Assembly: GCF_018362775.1 (NCBI RefSeq)
Contig: NZ_JAGYXY010000001.1
Location: 573,126-637,125, forward strand
DNA from: Alistipes montrealensis
GTDB taxonomy: Bacteria > Bacteroidota > Bacteroidia > Bacteroidales > Rikenellaceae
Reading direction: 5' to 3'
DNA length: 64,000 nucleotides
The notes below the pieces were generated by a model. That model was not told the origin of the DNA. It saw nothing but the letters and a program-made list of their open reading frames with translations, and ran no database searches. Shown one piece after another: positions 34,198 through 45,284 of the stretch. The position numbers and the translations under genes are program-made. Numbering within the stretch: the first letter of the stretch is position 1; every line of letters starts with the position of its first letter.

Positions 34198-37155
34198 TCA
34201 ATCGTGTACCGGACGCACGGTGAACCCGTAAGCGTTGTTCGTACTGACGTTGATGTGAATACTACCGCTCTTTCGATTATCCAGATAAAACAGCATGGAC
34301 TGGTAGTTTCCCTGCGAGGGCGCAAAACCAGTCGTCGTCACGAACGTCACATCTGCGAATGCAGGCCATGTCGTATCTTCCTGCATATCCTTGGGAAAGG
34401 GCGGATTCTGGCTTGACTCGATATTGAGTCCCATGTCGCGCAGGCCGGTCGCCGGAAAGAAAATCTTGGGACCTCCGGCGGTCTCGTTCAGGGAAAGCTT
34501 CCAGCCAATGCGAAGCCCCGTATCAGGATCGGTAATATGTTCTATTCCGTAGACTGTATTAATGTCACTCGTCCCCATCACGGTCCCGAATGCCGCAAAA
34601 GCATTGGGTGCGGGAACGTGATAGCCGACGGGGCACGGATCATAAATGGTTTTCGTAACCGTAAATCCATTCGGAGCCTCGCCCGTTCCCACATTGGAAA
34701 TCTGATCGAGCTGCGAATTCCAATAGTTCATGATCGTTTTAAGATTGTTGGGCGTCCTCCCCTCGCCACTGTGCCAATGACGTCGGAAATATCCTTCTTC
34801 TCCATCACTTGACTTCATGTTGTGCTTGAAAAAGACATGGGGCAGCCGGATCGCTTCGCCGATCGTCGCTCCAATCGGTGTCCCGGAAGCATTCTTATTA
34901 TCCTGTTGCCGGAACTTATACTCTTCGTGATCGACGTAATAAGGCTTGTCGATCATATTGAACTGCGTATCGCTGCGCCCGGCCGCCGCGTCCCGAACTT
35001 CCTTGTTATAAATGCCCGGCAGCATGGGCTCCTTGCGTCCCCACTGATAGTAGGTGTTGTCGCCCGCCACCGAGGCGACGATCTCCGGCTGGGTGAACGG
35101 CCCGCATTCGACGGCTTTCGTCGTATTCTTCCCGTCAGGAAGCGTAAAGACGAAGCGGACGCGGAACGTGCGCGCGGGGTTGCCCTTGCGCGGTTCGCAG
35201 AATCCCAGGTTGCAGGGGGCAAAAGCGACGCTCTTCGGTCCGTCGATCTCTTTGGCAGTCGTCGCCGTCAGATCCTCCGTCCCGTCCCACATATAATGAG
35301 TGGCCCAAATGTGCCAGCTCCAAAGGATGGTTTTCGAGGCGTCGCGCACGGCGACAACGGCATTTCCCTGCGTCAGCCGCTCCTCGGCCACCCGGAACCG
35401 GACCATGCCGTTCTCGTATTTCACGTCGGTCACCAGGCCGGGAGCGTCCTGCCACACGAGCACTGCATCTGCCACACCCGGAATATCGGGCCCCGAAATC
35501 GACTGGTCGTTATGATCGACGAATCGGCGCAGGATGAAATTCTTTGTATTTTCGGGAATATCCGCCTCTGAACCAATATACGAATAGGACGCCGCTCCTC
35601 CTGTGCGGGCGTTGCCGTAGACCGGGGGCAGACAATAGTAGCCGGGGGTGTGCACGAGGTAGCAGTTCGCGGTCTCGCCGCCTCCCGACAGATCGTGGGG
35701 AGCGGCCTCCGACCCGTAATGCTCCGCAAGCTGCCGCTCCGAAAAATAAGATCGCTGGTCCGTAAAGGAGGGCTGCGGCTCCAGCTTCAGGCGTCCCGCG
35801 ACCTTCGCTGCGGGACCGGCGCCTTCCGACGGCGTCTTGTCAGGCATCCACCCGCCCTTGGTCCAGGTCTTGCCGTCGTCGGTGGAATACTCCACGACGT
35901 AGGGCAGCGCCACGAAGGCTTCCGGATGGTCCTTCTGCACCACACGGGCATAGGCTGCCAACTCCACACCGGAGAGATAGCCGTTGATATGCACCTCCGG
36001 TTCGGAGGTTTCAATTTTCACGGTGGGTTCGATGACGATTCCCGTCGACGAAACCGAATAGGAGACCCGGCGTCCCACGGGCCACACCTTGCCCCCGAGC
36101 GAGGCGGTCAGCGTGCGCTTCGTGCCGGTCAGGTCGTCGGTAAAATAGACTTTCAGCTTGGCGTCGGCAGGCAGCGTCTGCGGAATCATCAGCAGGGTCA
36201 GTTCTCCCTCCACAAGGGAGGTCCCGGGCTTTGTGTAGGCATTATCCGTGTTCTCGTCCGACTGATCCGGCAGTTCGACCTCGTTTTCCACGGTGAACGT
36301 TCCCGTATCGCGGTGTCCGGACCAACTGCCGCTGCCGATAACGTGCGTACCGGTGCGATAGACGCCCGAAAACTCCACCTTCGTCACCGTGCCGCCGAGC
36401 ATCGCCTCACCGGTCTTAACGGTGACGGAAGTCAGCACATGGCCGAACTTCAACTCCACGGGAGCGCTCCCGCTGCCCGCACAATCGGCCGTAGCGGCCA
36501 TGATGTCGAGCTGATTCTCAGTCTTTAAGGGAACGGTATAGACGATGCGGGGCAGCCCACCCTCGCCCTGCTGCACCTGCCGGAGAGCTCCGCCGAGCCG
36601 CTCGTCGGACGAATGGGGCGCATAGGCAAAGAACCGCAGGCGTCCCGAGCCGGGGCGGTAGAGTTTCTTCCCGTCCCACCCCGAAGCGGTGCGGACCATC
36701 TCGATGTCGTGGGCGAAATTGGTGGTCAGGCCGTCGGCCTCCCCGTCCGCGGGAAAACTCCCCGTATAACAGACGGCCGACAGTCCGAATGAATCGTGGA
36801 ACTCGCCCGCCGAACCGATCTGCACCCCGCGGGTCGCGGCGTCGCGCCCGTCCTGCGGCTCCTCGGCAACGGCAGGTTCCGATACCTCCGTCACGAGGTA
36901 GAGCGGCTGCATGCCGTCGGGACACGTCAGTTCATCGACGGCGATCGTCTCTGCACGGGCCGGGCGAACGGGCGTACCGTCGATCCAGGAGTCGGGAACG
37001 GCTACGCCAAACGTCATGGGGGCGTTCGGATCGGCGTCCTGCCCGTCGAGCGCATCTTGCGCACACGACGTCGCCGCACACGCCACGCAGGCCGCGAGGA
37101 CCCGGCACGCCATACGGGAAACAAATCGGAGATCGTGTGAATGTCGTATCTGCAT
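34198..37155 (-). CDS. Large fimbrillin-family lipoprotein with C-terminal FISUMP-like domain (tip candidate)
   Basis: A 985-residue lipoprotein (signal ends ATSC, Cys31). Residues about 40-400 have the Mfa/fimbrillin layout: GFAVAVP-type start, LRFFAYAPHSSDER, PVELKFGHVLTSVTVKTGE, GELTLLMIPQTLPADAKLKV. A middle region holds Ig-like strands. Residues about 700-985 resemble the Fibrobacter major paralogous (FISUMP) domain: NTYYQWGRKEPMLPGIYNKE, YDPCPVGYHVPAPNAFAAF, FFPATGLRD and AYGFTVRPV. It is the last and largest gene of the type V fimbrial operon, as expected for a tip adhesin. Start 37155 is preferred; ATG 37113 is possible. Confidence 0.8.
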   Translation of the reverse strand: MQIRHSHDLRFVSRMACRVLAACVACAATSCAQDALDGQDADPNAPMTFGVAVPDSWIDGTPVRPARAETIAVDELTCPDGMQPLYLVTEVSEPAVAEEPQDGRDAATRGVQIGSAGEFHDSFGLSAVCYTGSFPADGEADGLTTNFAHDIEMVRTASGWDGKKLYRPGSGRLRFFAYAPHSSDERLGGALRQVQQGEGGLPRIVYTVPLKTENQLDIMAATADCAGSGSAPVELKFGHVLTSVTVKTGEAMLGGTVTKVEFSGVYRTGTHVIGSGSWSGHRDTGTFTVENEVELPDQSDENTDNAYTKPGTSLVEGELTLLMIPQTLPADAKLKVYFTDDLTGTKRTLTASLGGKVWPVGRRVSYSVSSTGIVIEPTVKIETSEPEVHINGYLSGVELAAYARVVQKDHPEAFVALPYVVEYSTDDGKTWTKGGWMPDKTPSEGAGPAAKVAGRLKLEPQPSFTDQRSYFSERQLAEHYGSEAAPHDLSGGGETANCYLVHTPGYYCLPPVYGNARTGGAASYSYIGSEADIPENTKNFILRRFVDHNDQSISGPDIPGVADAVLVWQDAPGLVTDVKYENGMVRFRVAEERLTQGNAVVAVRDASKTILWSWHIWATHYMWDGTEDLTATTAKEIDGPKSVAFAPCNLGFCEPRKGNPARTFRVRFVFTLPDGKNTTKAVECGPFTQPEIVASVAGDNTYYQWGRKEPMLPGIYNKEVRDAAAGRSDTQFNMIDKPYYVDHEEYKFRQQDNKNASGTPIGATIGEAIRLPHVFFKHNMKSSDGEEGYFRRHWHSGEGRTPNNLKTIMNYWNSQLDQISNVGTGEAPNGFTVTKTIYDPCPVGYHVPAPNAFAAFGTVMGTSDINTVYGIEHITDPDTGLRIGWKLSLNETAGGPKIFFPATGLRDMGLNIESSQNPPFPKDMQEDTTWPAFADVTFVTTTGFAPSQGNYQSMLFYLDNRKSGSIHINVSTNNAYGFTVRPVHD

Positions 37156-37266
37156 GATCGGTAAAATATTCGTTACAAACTGATTACAACGCCGTCCGGA
37201 CACTCCCGAAGGAGCATCCGGACCGGAGCGTCGTTCCCGGTTTCCGGGAAAGGTATTTCGGCGGAT

Positions 37267-38538
37267 TTACATCGAAGGGGTCTCCTCCTCCGTCACACCG
37301 GCATCGGTCCACTCTTCCAACACAACCTTGAACGAAATCGGATCGTCCAGCACCGTATCGCCGACCTCCTTACCTTCCGGTCTGTCAGGGATGACATTCT
37401 CCCCGGAGGGGAACTCCTCGGGAAGAGCCGGAGGATAGATACCCGCACCACTCTCGGCGCCGCAGAATTCGAGGTTGTAAACATATTTCTTGCCCGGCAG
37501 CCACTCGGTGTCGATGGGCACGCAGGTATAGCCGTAAGCATTTGCGTTGTACGTTCCACTGACGGGGAAGAGCTGGTGGTAATGGTATTCCCCGTCGGAG
37601 ATTACGGGATCGTTGCTGGTATCGCCGTCGGGATGCAGCGCTCCGGCGTGTTTGATCTCAATACGGCACAGAAGCAGGATGTAGGCTCCGTTCTTGCTGT
37701 TCGACTTGTCCGTTTCCAAGTCCCACTTGTCCAGTTTCTGGGGAACGAGCATAAGGCTGGAATTGTCCTTGTCGGCGCCGATCAGCGAAACGTATGCATG
37801 CGAAAGCGAAACCTCCTGGTTATCGGCGTACGACAGACCGTAATACGTCTTTTCGCCCTTCGCAACCCACGACATATAGTTGTTGGACACGGCATCCTCC
37901 GTAAAGACAAGATCGCCCGTCGGCTTCACGTTGACGATCCACGCACCCTTGATCTTGATCGTTTTCGAATCGTCATCCGACGCACCTCCGTTTTTGGCTT
38001 TTACGACAATCTGCGTAAAGGCATGGTGGAAAGCGAGTTTGACATTCGAACCGCTCACGTTTTCGTCATTGTGACGATTGGCCGAAGTGTAGGCCACGAC
38101 AAGGTCCTTGTGCTCCTTGCCGGGATTGTTGACGCCCGACAGCGGCGTGCAGTCGGTGAACTGCTGCGATCTCGCGTCGATCTTCACATGGTTCTTTATC
38201 TCCTGCTCGGTGAAGATGTCGGCAGGTCCGTAGGACCAGAAACGGATGGTGTTCACATCGTTCGGCCAATAGTAGTTCTTAGAGAACTTGAAATATCCGT
38301 TGTTATCCTTTTTCTCGGCCACGTCGCCGTTGATAAACATCGTCGGATAATTCAGTGCATCGGCGTAAACCCTGATCTTGGTCAGCGTCGAGGTCGTCGT
38401 CTCGGTGGCCCGCGTCACGCGGGTATTGAAGACGATCTCATCGCCCGGATAACTTGCCACCACTTCATCTTTCGAACAGGAAACCAACATGAGTGACATC
38501 ATGCCAGTCAGTCCCAACAATTTCATTTTTGCATTCAT
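37267..38538 (-). CDS. Fimbrillin family protein (probable stalk subunit)
   Basis: A 423-residue lipoprotein (lipobox MLVSC, Cys21). Fimbrillin features: early VFNTRVTRATETTT with Arg residues suited to gingipain-type trimming, FKFSKNYYWPNDVNTIRFWS, VKLAFHHAFTQIVVKAKNG, and a C-terminal strand SFKVVLEEWTD that can be donated to the next subunit. It lies between the DUF5119 gene and the large FISUMP-like gene. Compared with neighbours it uses more AAC/AAG Lys/Asn codons, in keeping with a lysine-rich subunit. Confidence 0.85.
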   Translation of the reverse strand: MNAKMKLLGLTGMMSLMLVSCSKDEVVASYPGDEIVFNTRVTRATETTTSTLTKIRVYADALNYPTMFINGDVAEKKDNNGYFKFSKNYYWPNDVNTIRFWSYGPADIFTEQEIKNHVKIDARSQQFTDCTPLSGVNNPGKEHKDLVVAYTSANRHNDENVSGSNVKLAFHHAFTQIVVKAKNGGASDDDSKTIKIKGAWIVNVKPTGDLVFTEDAVSNNYMSWVAKGEKTYYGLSYADNQEVSLSHAYVSLIGADKDNSSLMLVPQKLDKWDLETDKSNSKNGAYILLLCRIEIKHAGALHPDGDTSNDPVISDGEYHYHQLFPVSGTYNANAYGYTCVPIDTEWLPGKKYVYNLEFCGAESGAGIYPPALPEEFPSGENVIPDRPEGKEVGDTVLDDPISFKVVLEEWTDAGVTEEETPSM

Positions 38539-38589
38539 GATTGGATAATTTATTATGATAGTCATTCGTTTCAGAATCGTTCCGCCGCG

Positions 38590-39537
38590 TCAGTTCATAT
38601 TGATATCGGTATCGATCACGCTGTCGTCCCAGTCCGAAACCGACGTATCCATGCCGCCCGACGAATCGGGCAGCCGCAGACCGTCGATCACGATATGCAC
38701 GTTCTGCGGATCGGGGGCTCCGTGCACCTGCTCCGTCACGTTGAAATGGCTGAACCACTTCTCGGCCGTATATATCGACAGGGTATGTTTCTCCGTCCCG
38801 ACGGGGCAGTGCCCGAACGTCGCGAAGCGGGTTGAAAGCGTCCGGTCGTCGATGCGGGTCAGGTCGAGCGGTATCGTCACGGACTCCCCTCCCGGAACCC
38901 CGTGACACGGGCGGCAGGAACCGGCGAGGCCGGTGACGGCGGCGCCGATATCGGACGTGGAACCAAGGTTTTCGATATGGAGGAAATCCACCGTATAGAC
39001 AGCCGTAGCCCGTTCGGGAACGAGTGTCACCGACAACTCCCCTTCCTCGGGAACGGCCGACCAGTCCACGGGGCCGAACCGGCCGCACCAAACCGGTTCG
39101 GGAGCATGGCGCACGGGCTGTTCCTGCGCGTCGTCGGGACGGGGAGGGGCCTGTTCTCCGCCGCGTCCGATGGGAGCGAGCAGCGCACGGGCGGCCGTAG
39201 TCACCTCGTAATCGTCGTAACAGGTTCCCCGCTCGACGACGTTCTCCATGTCGCCGTTGTGAAACAGCATCCGATAGGAGCCGGCCTGGACGCGGATAAC
39301 ACCGCCTTTCGGAGAGCCGAACTCATAACGGTCGCAGTGGCTGCCGTCGGGGGTGAACAATTGCAGAACCATCGTGCGCGGCGCGGCATCGGGACACTTC
39401 GACCAATCGAAATTCACCCTCACCTCCACGACGTGGCTGTGGTCATAACACAGCTCCTTGTGCTGGCAGGAGACCAATGCCGCCGAAACGAGCCAGACGA
39501 GCCCGGCGCAACACAGCCTGCTGATCGTCTTTCTCAT
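38590..39537 (-). CDS. DUF5119 (FimB/Mfa2-like) fimbrial anchor/assembly lipoprotein
   Basis: A 315-residue lipoprotein (signal ends LVSC, Cys24). The DUF5119 pattern is clear: HVVEVRVNFDWSKCPD, MVLQLFTPDGSHCDRYEFGS, YRMLFHNGDMENV, then a second sandwich with YTVDFLHIENL and the C-terminal VHIVIDGLRLPD. By analogy with Mfa2/FimB it should cap and anchor the fimbrium in the outer membrane. Its ATG overlaps the TGA of the DUF3575 gene, so its translation is probably coupled to that gene and would feel frameshifts in it. Confidence 0.85.
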   Translation of the reverse strand: MRKTISRLCCAGLVWLVSAALVSCQHKELCYDHSHVVEVRVNFDWSKCPDAAPRTMVLQLFTPDGSHCDRYEFGSPKGGVIRVQAGSYRMLFHNGDMENVVERGTCYDDYEVTTAARALLAPIGRGGEQAPPRPDDAQEQPVRHAPEPVWCGRFGPVDWSAVPEEGELSVTLVPERATAVYTVDFLHIENLGSTSDIGAAVTGLAGSCRPCHGVPGGESVTIPLDLTRIDDRTLSTRFATFGHCPVGTEKHTLSIYTAEKWFSHFNVTEQVHGAPDPQNVHIVIDGLRLPDSSGGMDTSVSDWDDSVIDTDINMN

Positions 39538-40907
39538 CGCACGCCTCCTTTCCCGCTGCGGCGCTCGCCGCCTAAAATCCACACCAGAGAGATCTGCGCC
39601 CGGGTAGGTCCGAACCAATGCCGGCGCCGGGTGGACTGCCACACATAACAGTCGTCCATCGGGACATACTCCTTGTAACGGCCACCGAAATATCCGACGC
39701 CGATTGAAAAGTCGATATTGAGACGGCGCGCCACCGGAAGCGAATAGCCGTATTCCAGGCCGCCGCCGTAGCTGAATCCGTCGCTCTGCCATCCTTTTTC
39801 CGAAAATTCGAAATCGTAGGTGAGCATCGTTCCGTAGATGCCGACGTGGTGTCCGGTGAAAGGCGTCCCGCCGAAATAACGGCGCAGCGTCACTTCACCG
39901 CCGTAACAGCGCCAGTAGCGGTGTTTTCTGTCGTTGCTCCACCATGCGTGCATATAGTCGGCTCCCGCCGACCATCGGTCGGCGAAGCGAAACTCGATTC
40001 CTGCATTGGGAACTAGAAGCGCATCGTACAGCAAATTGGTTTTGAGAGCCACCCACGGCTCGCGCGTCGAACGCACGGCAGGTTCGGGATCGGAAACAGA
40101 CCGGACTACGGATTCGGATTCGGGAGCACTGCCGGATTCGGACACCTGCACAGGATTCCCTTCCGGCATATTTCCTGCCGGAAGCGATACCACAGCAACA
40201 GCATGTTCCGCTGCCGCAGGCCGGCACGAATCCGCAGGAACATCGGCAGGGTGTCCCTCATCGTCGGAATATGTTTCAACGGAATGTTTAGAGGAAGAGG
40301 GGGGGGGTAATTGCGAACCTCCGCTTACGACCGCACGGATGTCGGCACGCCGCAAAGCGGGAAAAGCCCCCTTATACAGATATTTATAAGGTATTCCACC
40401 CTGCAACATCCTCAGACGTCGTTTGCGGCCGTCCACTACCCGGCCGTCACGAACCTCCCGAACGGGCGTATTTTCAAGAATGCGCAACACCTCTTCTTTG
40501 TCCGGAAGCTCCGGGCATGCGGAAGCCTCTTCTGCAAGATGCCGCCAATCCACACCGCCGCCTTCGGCCGCAAGCAACGTGTCGGGAAGCACCGCACGAT
40601 CGGCCAGATACCGCCCCACCTTGCGGGCCCGGTTCACGGAAAGACGTTCGTTCAGCAGGTCTTCACCTTCAGGAGAAGCCCACCCTTTTATCAAAATACC
40701 GGAGATTCGGCCGTCTGCTGCGGCACGCAGGGATTGTAGCCGATCTGCAAGACTGTCGAGTTTGCACAGTTCGGATTCGGAAGTAACGGATGAAAAACCC
40801 GGAGTGAAATAGACCGATATGTGCAAGGTATCCCTGCGCACCTCCTGCGCAGAAACAGTTTGGACAGCTATCGCTAATATCCCTATCAAACTATATACAA
40901 CCCACAT
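39534..40907 (-). CDS. DUF3575 outer-membrane protein with OmpA-like N-terminal domain
   Basis: A 457-residue protein: signal peptide (to about residue 20, TVSAQ), OmpA-C-like domain (about 28-130; ISGILIKGWASPEGEDLLNE and LSVNRARKVGRYLADRAVL), a disordered Ser/Glu/Pro linker (about 200-280), then the DUF3575 barrel (about 285-457; WVALKTNLLYDALLVPNAGI, YMHAWWSNDRKHRYWRCYGG). Such genes head type V fimbrial operons. In the linker nine C (minus strand, 40299-40307) encode Pro-Pro-Pro; one extra C gives a stop four codons on and one fewer gives a stop about 55 codons on, both before the barrel. ATG at 40907; the upstream extension starts with TTG and is unlikely. Confidence 0.85.
   Translation of the reverse strand: MWVVYSLIGILAIAVQTVSAQEVRRDTLHISVYFTPGFSSVTSESELCKLDSLADRLQSLRAAADGRISGILIKGWASPEGEDLLNERLSVNRARKVGRYLADRAVLPDTLLAAEGGGVDWRHLAEEASACPELPDKEEVLRILENTPVREVRDGRVVDGRKRRLRMLQGGIPYKYLYKGAFPALRRADIRAVVSGGSQLPPPSSSKHSVETYSDDEGHPADVPADSCRPAAAEHAVAVVSLPAGNMPEGNPVQVSESGSAPESESVVRSVSDPEPAVRSTREPWVALKTNLLYDALLVPNAGIEFRFADRWSAGADYMHAWWSNDRKHRYWRCYGGEVTLRRYFGGTPFTGHHVGIYGTMLTYDFEFSEKGWQSDGFSYGGGLEYGYSLPVARRLNIDFSIGVGYFGGRYKEYVPMDDCYVWQSTRRRHWFGPTRAQISLVWILGGERRSGKGGVR
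40299..40307 (-). repeat. Nine-C homopolymer within the fimbrial DUF3575 gene
   Basis: Nine G on the plus strand, nine C on the coding strand, at codons about 201-203. On the plus strand it is followed by TAATT, like the susC run followed by TAAAC. See findings. Confidence 0.9.
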
Positions 40908-41049
40908 AGCTTTCTTTGTGAAAAAGCATGTACATAATATTGATTGCTCCCGAAAGCAGTACGAAACGCAGTCATACCTGCCGGGCGCGAGGAGATTTAG
41001 TACATATTTACCAAATGCGGCGACAAATTTAAAAACTTTTTTTCCGACC

Positions 41050-41283
41050 TTACACAATACGGGCGAATAAATCCACTGAAAAAACGAATATGTTTACACA
41101 ACTGTTTCCGCCCCGAAAAGAGAATAACGCCCCAATCAAAAACAACGCCCCGGCCAGCACATCCGGCGAGAACCAGGTTACGGGCGCGGTCATGTAAGTA
41201 ATATCACTCGGATTCCAAAGGTTCTGTGTCCATATCCAGCTCTGGCGCAGATGCACCAGTTGAATATGTTTGAGAAGATCCAT
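41050..41283 (-). CDS. Possible small membrane protein
   Basis: A 77-codon frame from ATG 41283 with one hydrophobic stretch (VLAGALFLIGALFSF). It lies between aroB and the fimbrial operon. Codon use is unlike that of the surrounding genes and no family is recognised, so it may be chance; the 420 bases between 40908 and 41330 hold nothing else that I can support apart from a short CCGGC hairpin near 41300-41317. Confidence 0.25.
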   Translation of the reverse strand: MDLLKHIQLVHLRQSWIWTQNLWNPSDITYMTAPVTWFSPDVLAGALFLIGALFSFRGGNSCVNIFVFSVDLFARIV

Positions 41284-41330
41284 TCCGTCGGCGCAGAATC
41301 CGGCCTGAATGCCGGCCAGCCCGTATGGCT

Positions 41331-42344
41331 CTAAAATAACGCCGCAAAGGCATCCACCGTCATCGGCCGCACCTCGCAGTCGCCGATACCGACCGGCAGG
41401 ACGATGCGCAGCATGCCGTCCTCGTTCTTCTTGTCCTTGCCGACCTCTTTTAAAAGGCGTCTCACCTCCACGGGCGGCGTCAGATCGAAGCCCAGATTCG
41501 TCAAGAGATTCACGATCCGGTCACGGTCGGTCGGCGTCAGTACGCCCAGCTTCACGGCGGCTCCGGCGATCAGCACCGTACCTACCGCCACCGCTTCGCC
41601 GTGGTTCATGCGGTTCGAACACTTCTCGATGGCATGCGCCAGCGTATGCCCGAGGTTGAGTTTGCGGCGGTCCCCCGACTCACGCTCGTCGCGCTCGACG
41701 ATGTCGGCCTTGACGCGAATCGCGGCCGAAACGGCGTCCGACAACAGATCGGTATCCGTGCGCAGCGCCTCGAAGGTCGTCTGCTCGATACGTCCGAACA
41801 GGTCGGCGTCGGCGATAATCGCCGCCTTGACTACTTCGGCCAGTCCGGCCCGAAACTCCCTGTCTGGAAGCGAACGCAGCAATTCCGGGTCGCAGATGAC
41901 AAACTGCGGCTGCGTAAAAGTCCCGGCCATATTCTTGTATCCGTCGACGTTCACACCGTTCTTGCCGCCCACCGAAGCGTCGACCTGCCCCAGCAGCGTC
42001 GTCGATATGAATCCGAATTTCAGACCGCGCATATAGGTCGACGCAGCGAATCCCGCCACGTCGGTGACGATACCGCCCCCGACCGCCAACACGAACGTCG
42101 AACGGTCGACACCCAGTTCGATGAAACGGCGGTAGATCGTCTCGACGGTCTGCATCGTTTTGATGCTCTCGCCCAGGCCGATCAGCACGGTGTCGTAGTT
42201 GGCCAGTACAGGATGATACAACCTGTCGATCGTGGAGTCGGAAACGACCACCACACGCCCCTCGGGAAGTACTCCGGAGAGAATATCCGCTGTCGGTCCG
42301 ATAAAAATTTCGCTCTGCTGGCGAACGTTGAAGGCAGGTTTCAT
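41331..42344 (-). CDS. aroB: 3-dehydroquinate synthase
   Basis: A 337-residue shikimate-pathway enzyme that cyclises DAHP to 3-dehydroquinate using NAD and a divalent metal. Motifs: VVVSDSTIDRLY, TFVLAVGGGIVTDVAGFAAS (NAD binding), GFISTTLLGQVDASVGGKNG, LNLGHTLAHAIEKCS with a metal-binding His, and NHGEAVAVG. Divergent from typA over 81 bases; a TAATTTTG box (42369-42376) lies 24 bases upstream. No other aro gene is near. Confidence 0.95.
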   Translation of the reverse strand: MKPAFNVRQQSEIFIGPTADILSGVLPEGRVVVVSDSTIDRLYHPVLANYDTVLIGLGESIKTMQTVETIYRRFIELGVDRSTFVLAVGGGIVTDVAGFAASTYMRGLKFGFISTTLLGQVDASVGGKNGVNVDGYKNMAGTFTQPQFVICDPELLRSLPDREFRAGLAEVVKAAIIADADLFGRIEQTTFEALRTDTDLLSDAVSAAIRVKADIVERDERESGDRRKLNLGHTLAHAIEKCSNRMNHGEAVAVGTVLIAGAAVKLGVLTPTDRDRIVNLLTNLGFDLTPPVEVRRLLKEVGKDKKNEDGMLRIVLPVGIGDCEVRPMTVDAFAALF

Positions 42345-42398
42345 TATTTAACTTTTTTAAGAAACAAGCAAAATTAGTATAATTTCCCGAGAATTTGT

Positions 42399-42406
42399 TA
42401 CCTTTG
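42399..42406 (+). promoter_or_regulatory. -7 box of typA
   Basis: TACCTTTG, 19 bases before the typA ATG, in an AT-rich divergent promoter region shared with aroB. Confidence 0.45.
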
Positions 42407-42425
42407 CACCACAAAATATACTTTT

Positions 42426-44228
<1,803 letters not shown>

Positions 44229-44230
44229 CA

Positions 44231-44548
44231 ATGGACCATTTCACCCTTTCGCTCGCCGTAGGCGCCGTCGTCGGAGCGCTGGATGTCATCCCCATGTTTT
44301 TCCAGAGGCTTCCGGCCCGCTCGTGTTTCTCGGCGTTCTTCATTTTTTTCTTCGCTGCAGTGATCGTCTTTTACAGCGACCTGCCCTACCTCCCCTGGTG
44401 GGCCGACGGCATGGGCGTCACACTGATGCTGATGATCCCCGTGCTGTTCACCTTCTCCGGCAAAGAGCGCAAGGCAATTCCGGTCGTGCTGTTTAACGCA
44501 CTGCTGTTCGGCTTCCTGATCAGCGTCGCAGAACGTTACCTGGCATAA
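44231..44548 (+). CDS. Small three-helix membrane protein
   Basis: A 105-residue protein with three predicted membrane segments: LAVGAVVGALDVIPMFF, FSAFFIFFFAAVIVFYS and, after a short loop, MGVTLMLMIPVLFTF, then a last hydrophobic stretch VVLFNALLFGFLISVA. It starts 2 bases after typA and must share its transcript. The N-terminal GALDVIPMF with Pro in a helix recalls small integral proteins of the DUF1761/TIGR type, but I cannot name the family. Confidence 0.7.
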   Translation: MDHFTLSLAVGAVVGALDVIPMFFQRLPARSCFSAFFIFFFAAVIVFYSDLPYLPWWADGMGVTLMLMIPVLFTFSGKERKAIPVVLFNALLFGFLISVAERYLA

Positions 44549-44552
44549 CCCG

Positions 44553-44580
44553 AAAAACGGACTCCGGTCCGTTTTTTTTT
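44553..44580 (+). terminator. Terminator of the typA unit
   Basis: AAAAACGGAC and GTCCGTTTTT around TCCG, followed by a T-run. Confidence 0.85.
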
Positions 44581-44639
44581 GTGCCAGTCCGTGCAGTATC
44601 AGGGCATTGGCCCCGTTTTTAGGGAAACTTCCGACCTCT

Positions 44640-45284
44640 ATGAAAAAATACTTCGCCCTGCTTTTGCTGCTGCCGCTCGTCTTCGGCGGCTGCGACGACG
44701 ACAAGTCGTACACCGAAACCTGGACCGTCGCCCCTGAAAAAGGCGTTACGGGTGTCTTCATGGGTTTTGGTTATGTCCCGGCCTATATCGTAAAAAAAGG
44801 GTCGGATGCCGACTGGGAAATCGCCCCGGGCCCGATTGAGGGATTCGCCTTCGAAAAGGGATACCAAACCGACATGCTCGTCCGCATCGACCATGTCCCC
44901 AACCCTCCCGCCGACGGTTCTTCGTTACGGTATACCATGATCCGGCAACTTTCGCGCATACCCGCCGAACCGTCCGTCGATCCGAAGACATTCAGCCCGG
45001 AACTCGAAATCGTCATCGCCTCCGAGCGTGCCGACAACCATATGGCCGCCTACTGGTTCAAGGACACGCGCTACCCCGAACCCCGCTGGCAGGCGTTTCC
45101 CTGGGAGATCGAAGGCTTCGACTTCAAACCCGGTTACGAAGCGCACGTACGCATCCAGCCCGTCGCCGAATACGACAAGGCGCAGGAGCACCTGATCGAC
45201 AACGACTCGTGGACCGTAAAATACAACCTGAAGGAGTTGATTTCGAGCGAGAAAAAAGATTCAGAAGGACTGCCCGGCTTTTAA
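44640..45284 (+). CDS. Lipoprotein with two DUF4377-like domains
   Basis: A 214-residue lipoprotein (lipobox VFGGC, Cys18, then DDDK). Two copies of one domain follow. Copy 1 (about 45-110): VKKGSDADWEIAPGPIEGFA, FEKGYQTDMLVRIDHV, PPADGSSLRYTMIRQL. Copy 2 (about 140-205): EPRWQAFPWEIEGFDFKPGY, HVRIQPV and WTVKYNLKELI. This matches DUF4377, normally a single domain attached to META/HslJ proteins. Role unknown; a stress-related envelope lipoprotein is a reasonable guess. ATG at 44640 is chosen because it begins the signal peptide. Confidence 0.7.
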   Translation: MKKYFALLLLLPLVFGGCDDDKSYTETWTVAPEKGVTGVFMGFGYVPAYIVKKGSDADWEIAPGPIEGFAFEKGYQTDMLVRIDHVPNPPADGSSLRYTMIRQLSRIPAEPSVDPKTFSPELEIVIASERADNHMAAYWFKDTRYPEPRWQAFPWEIEGFDFKPGYEAHVRIQPVAEYDKAQEHLIDNDSWTVKYNLKELISSEKKDSEGLPGF

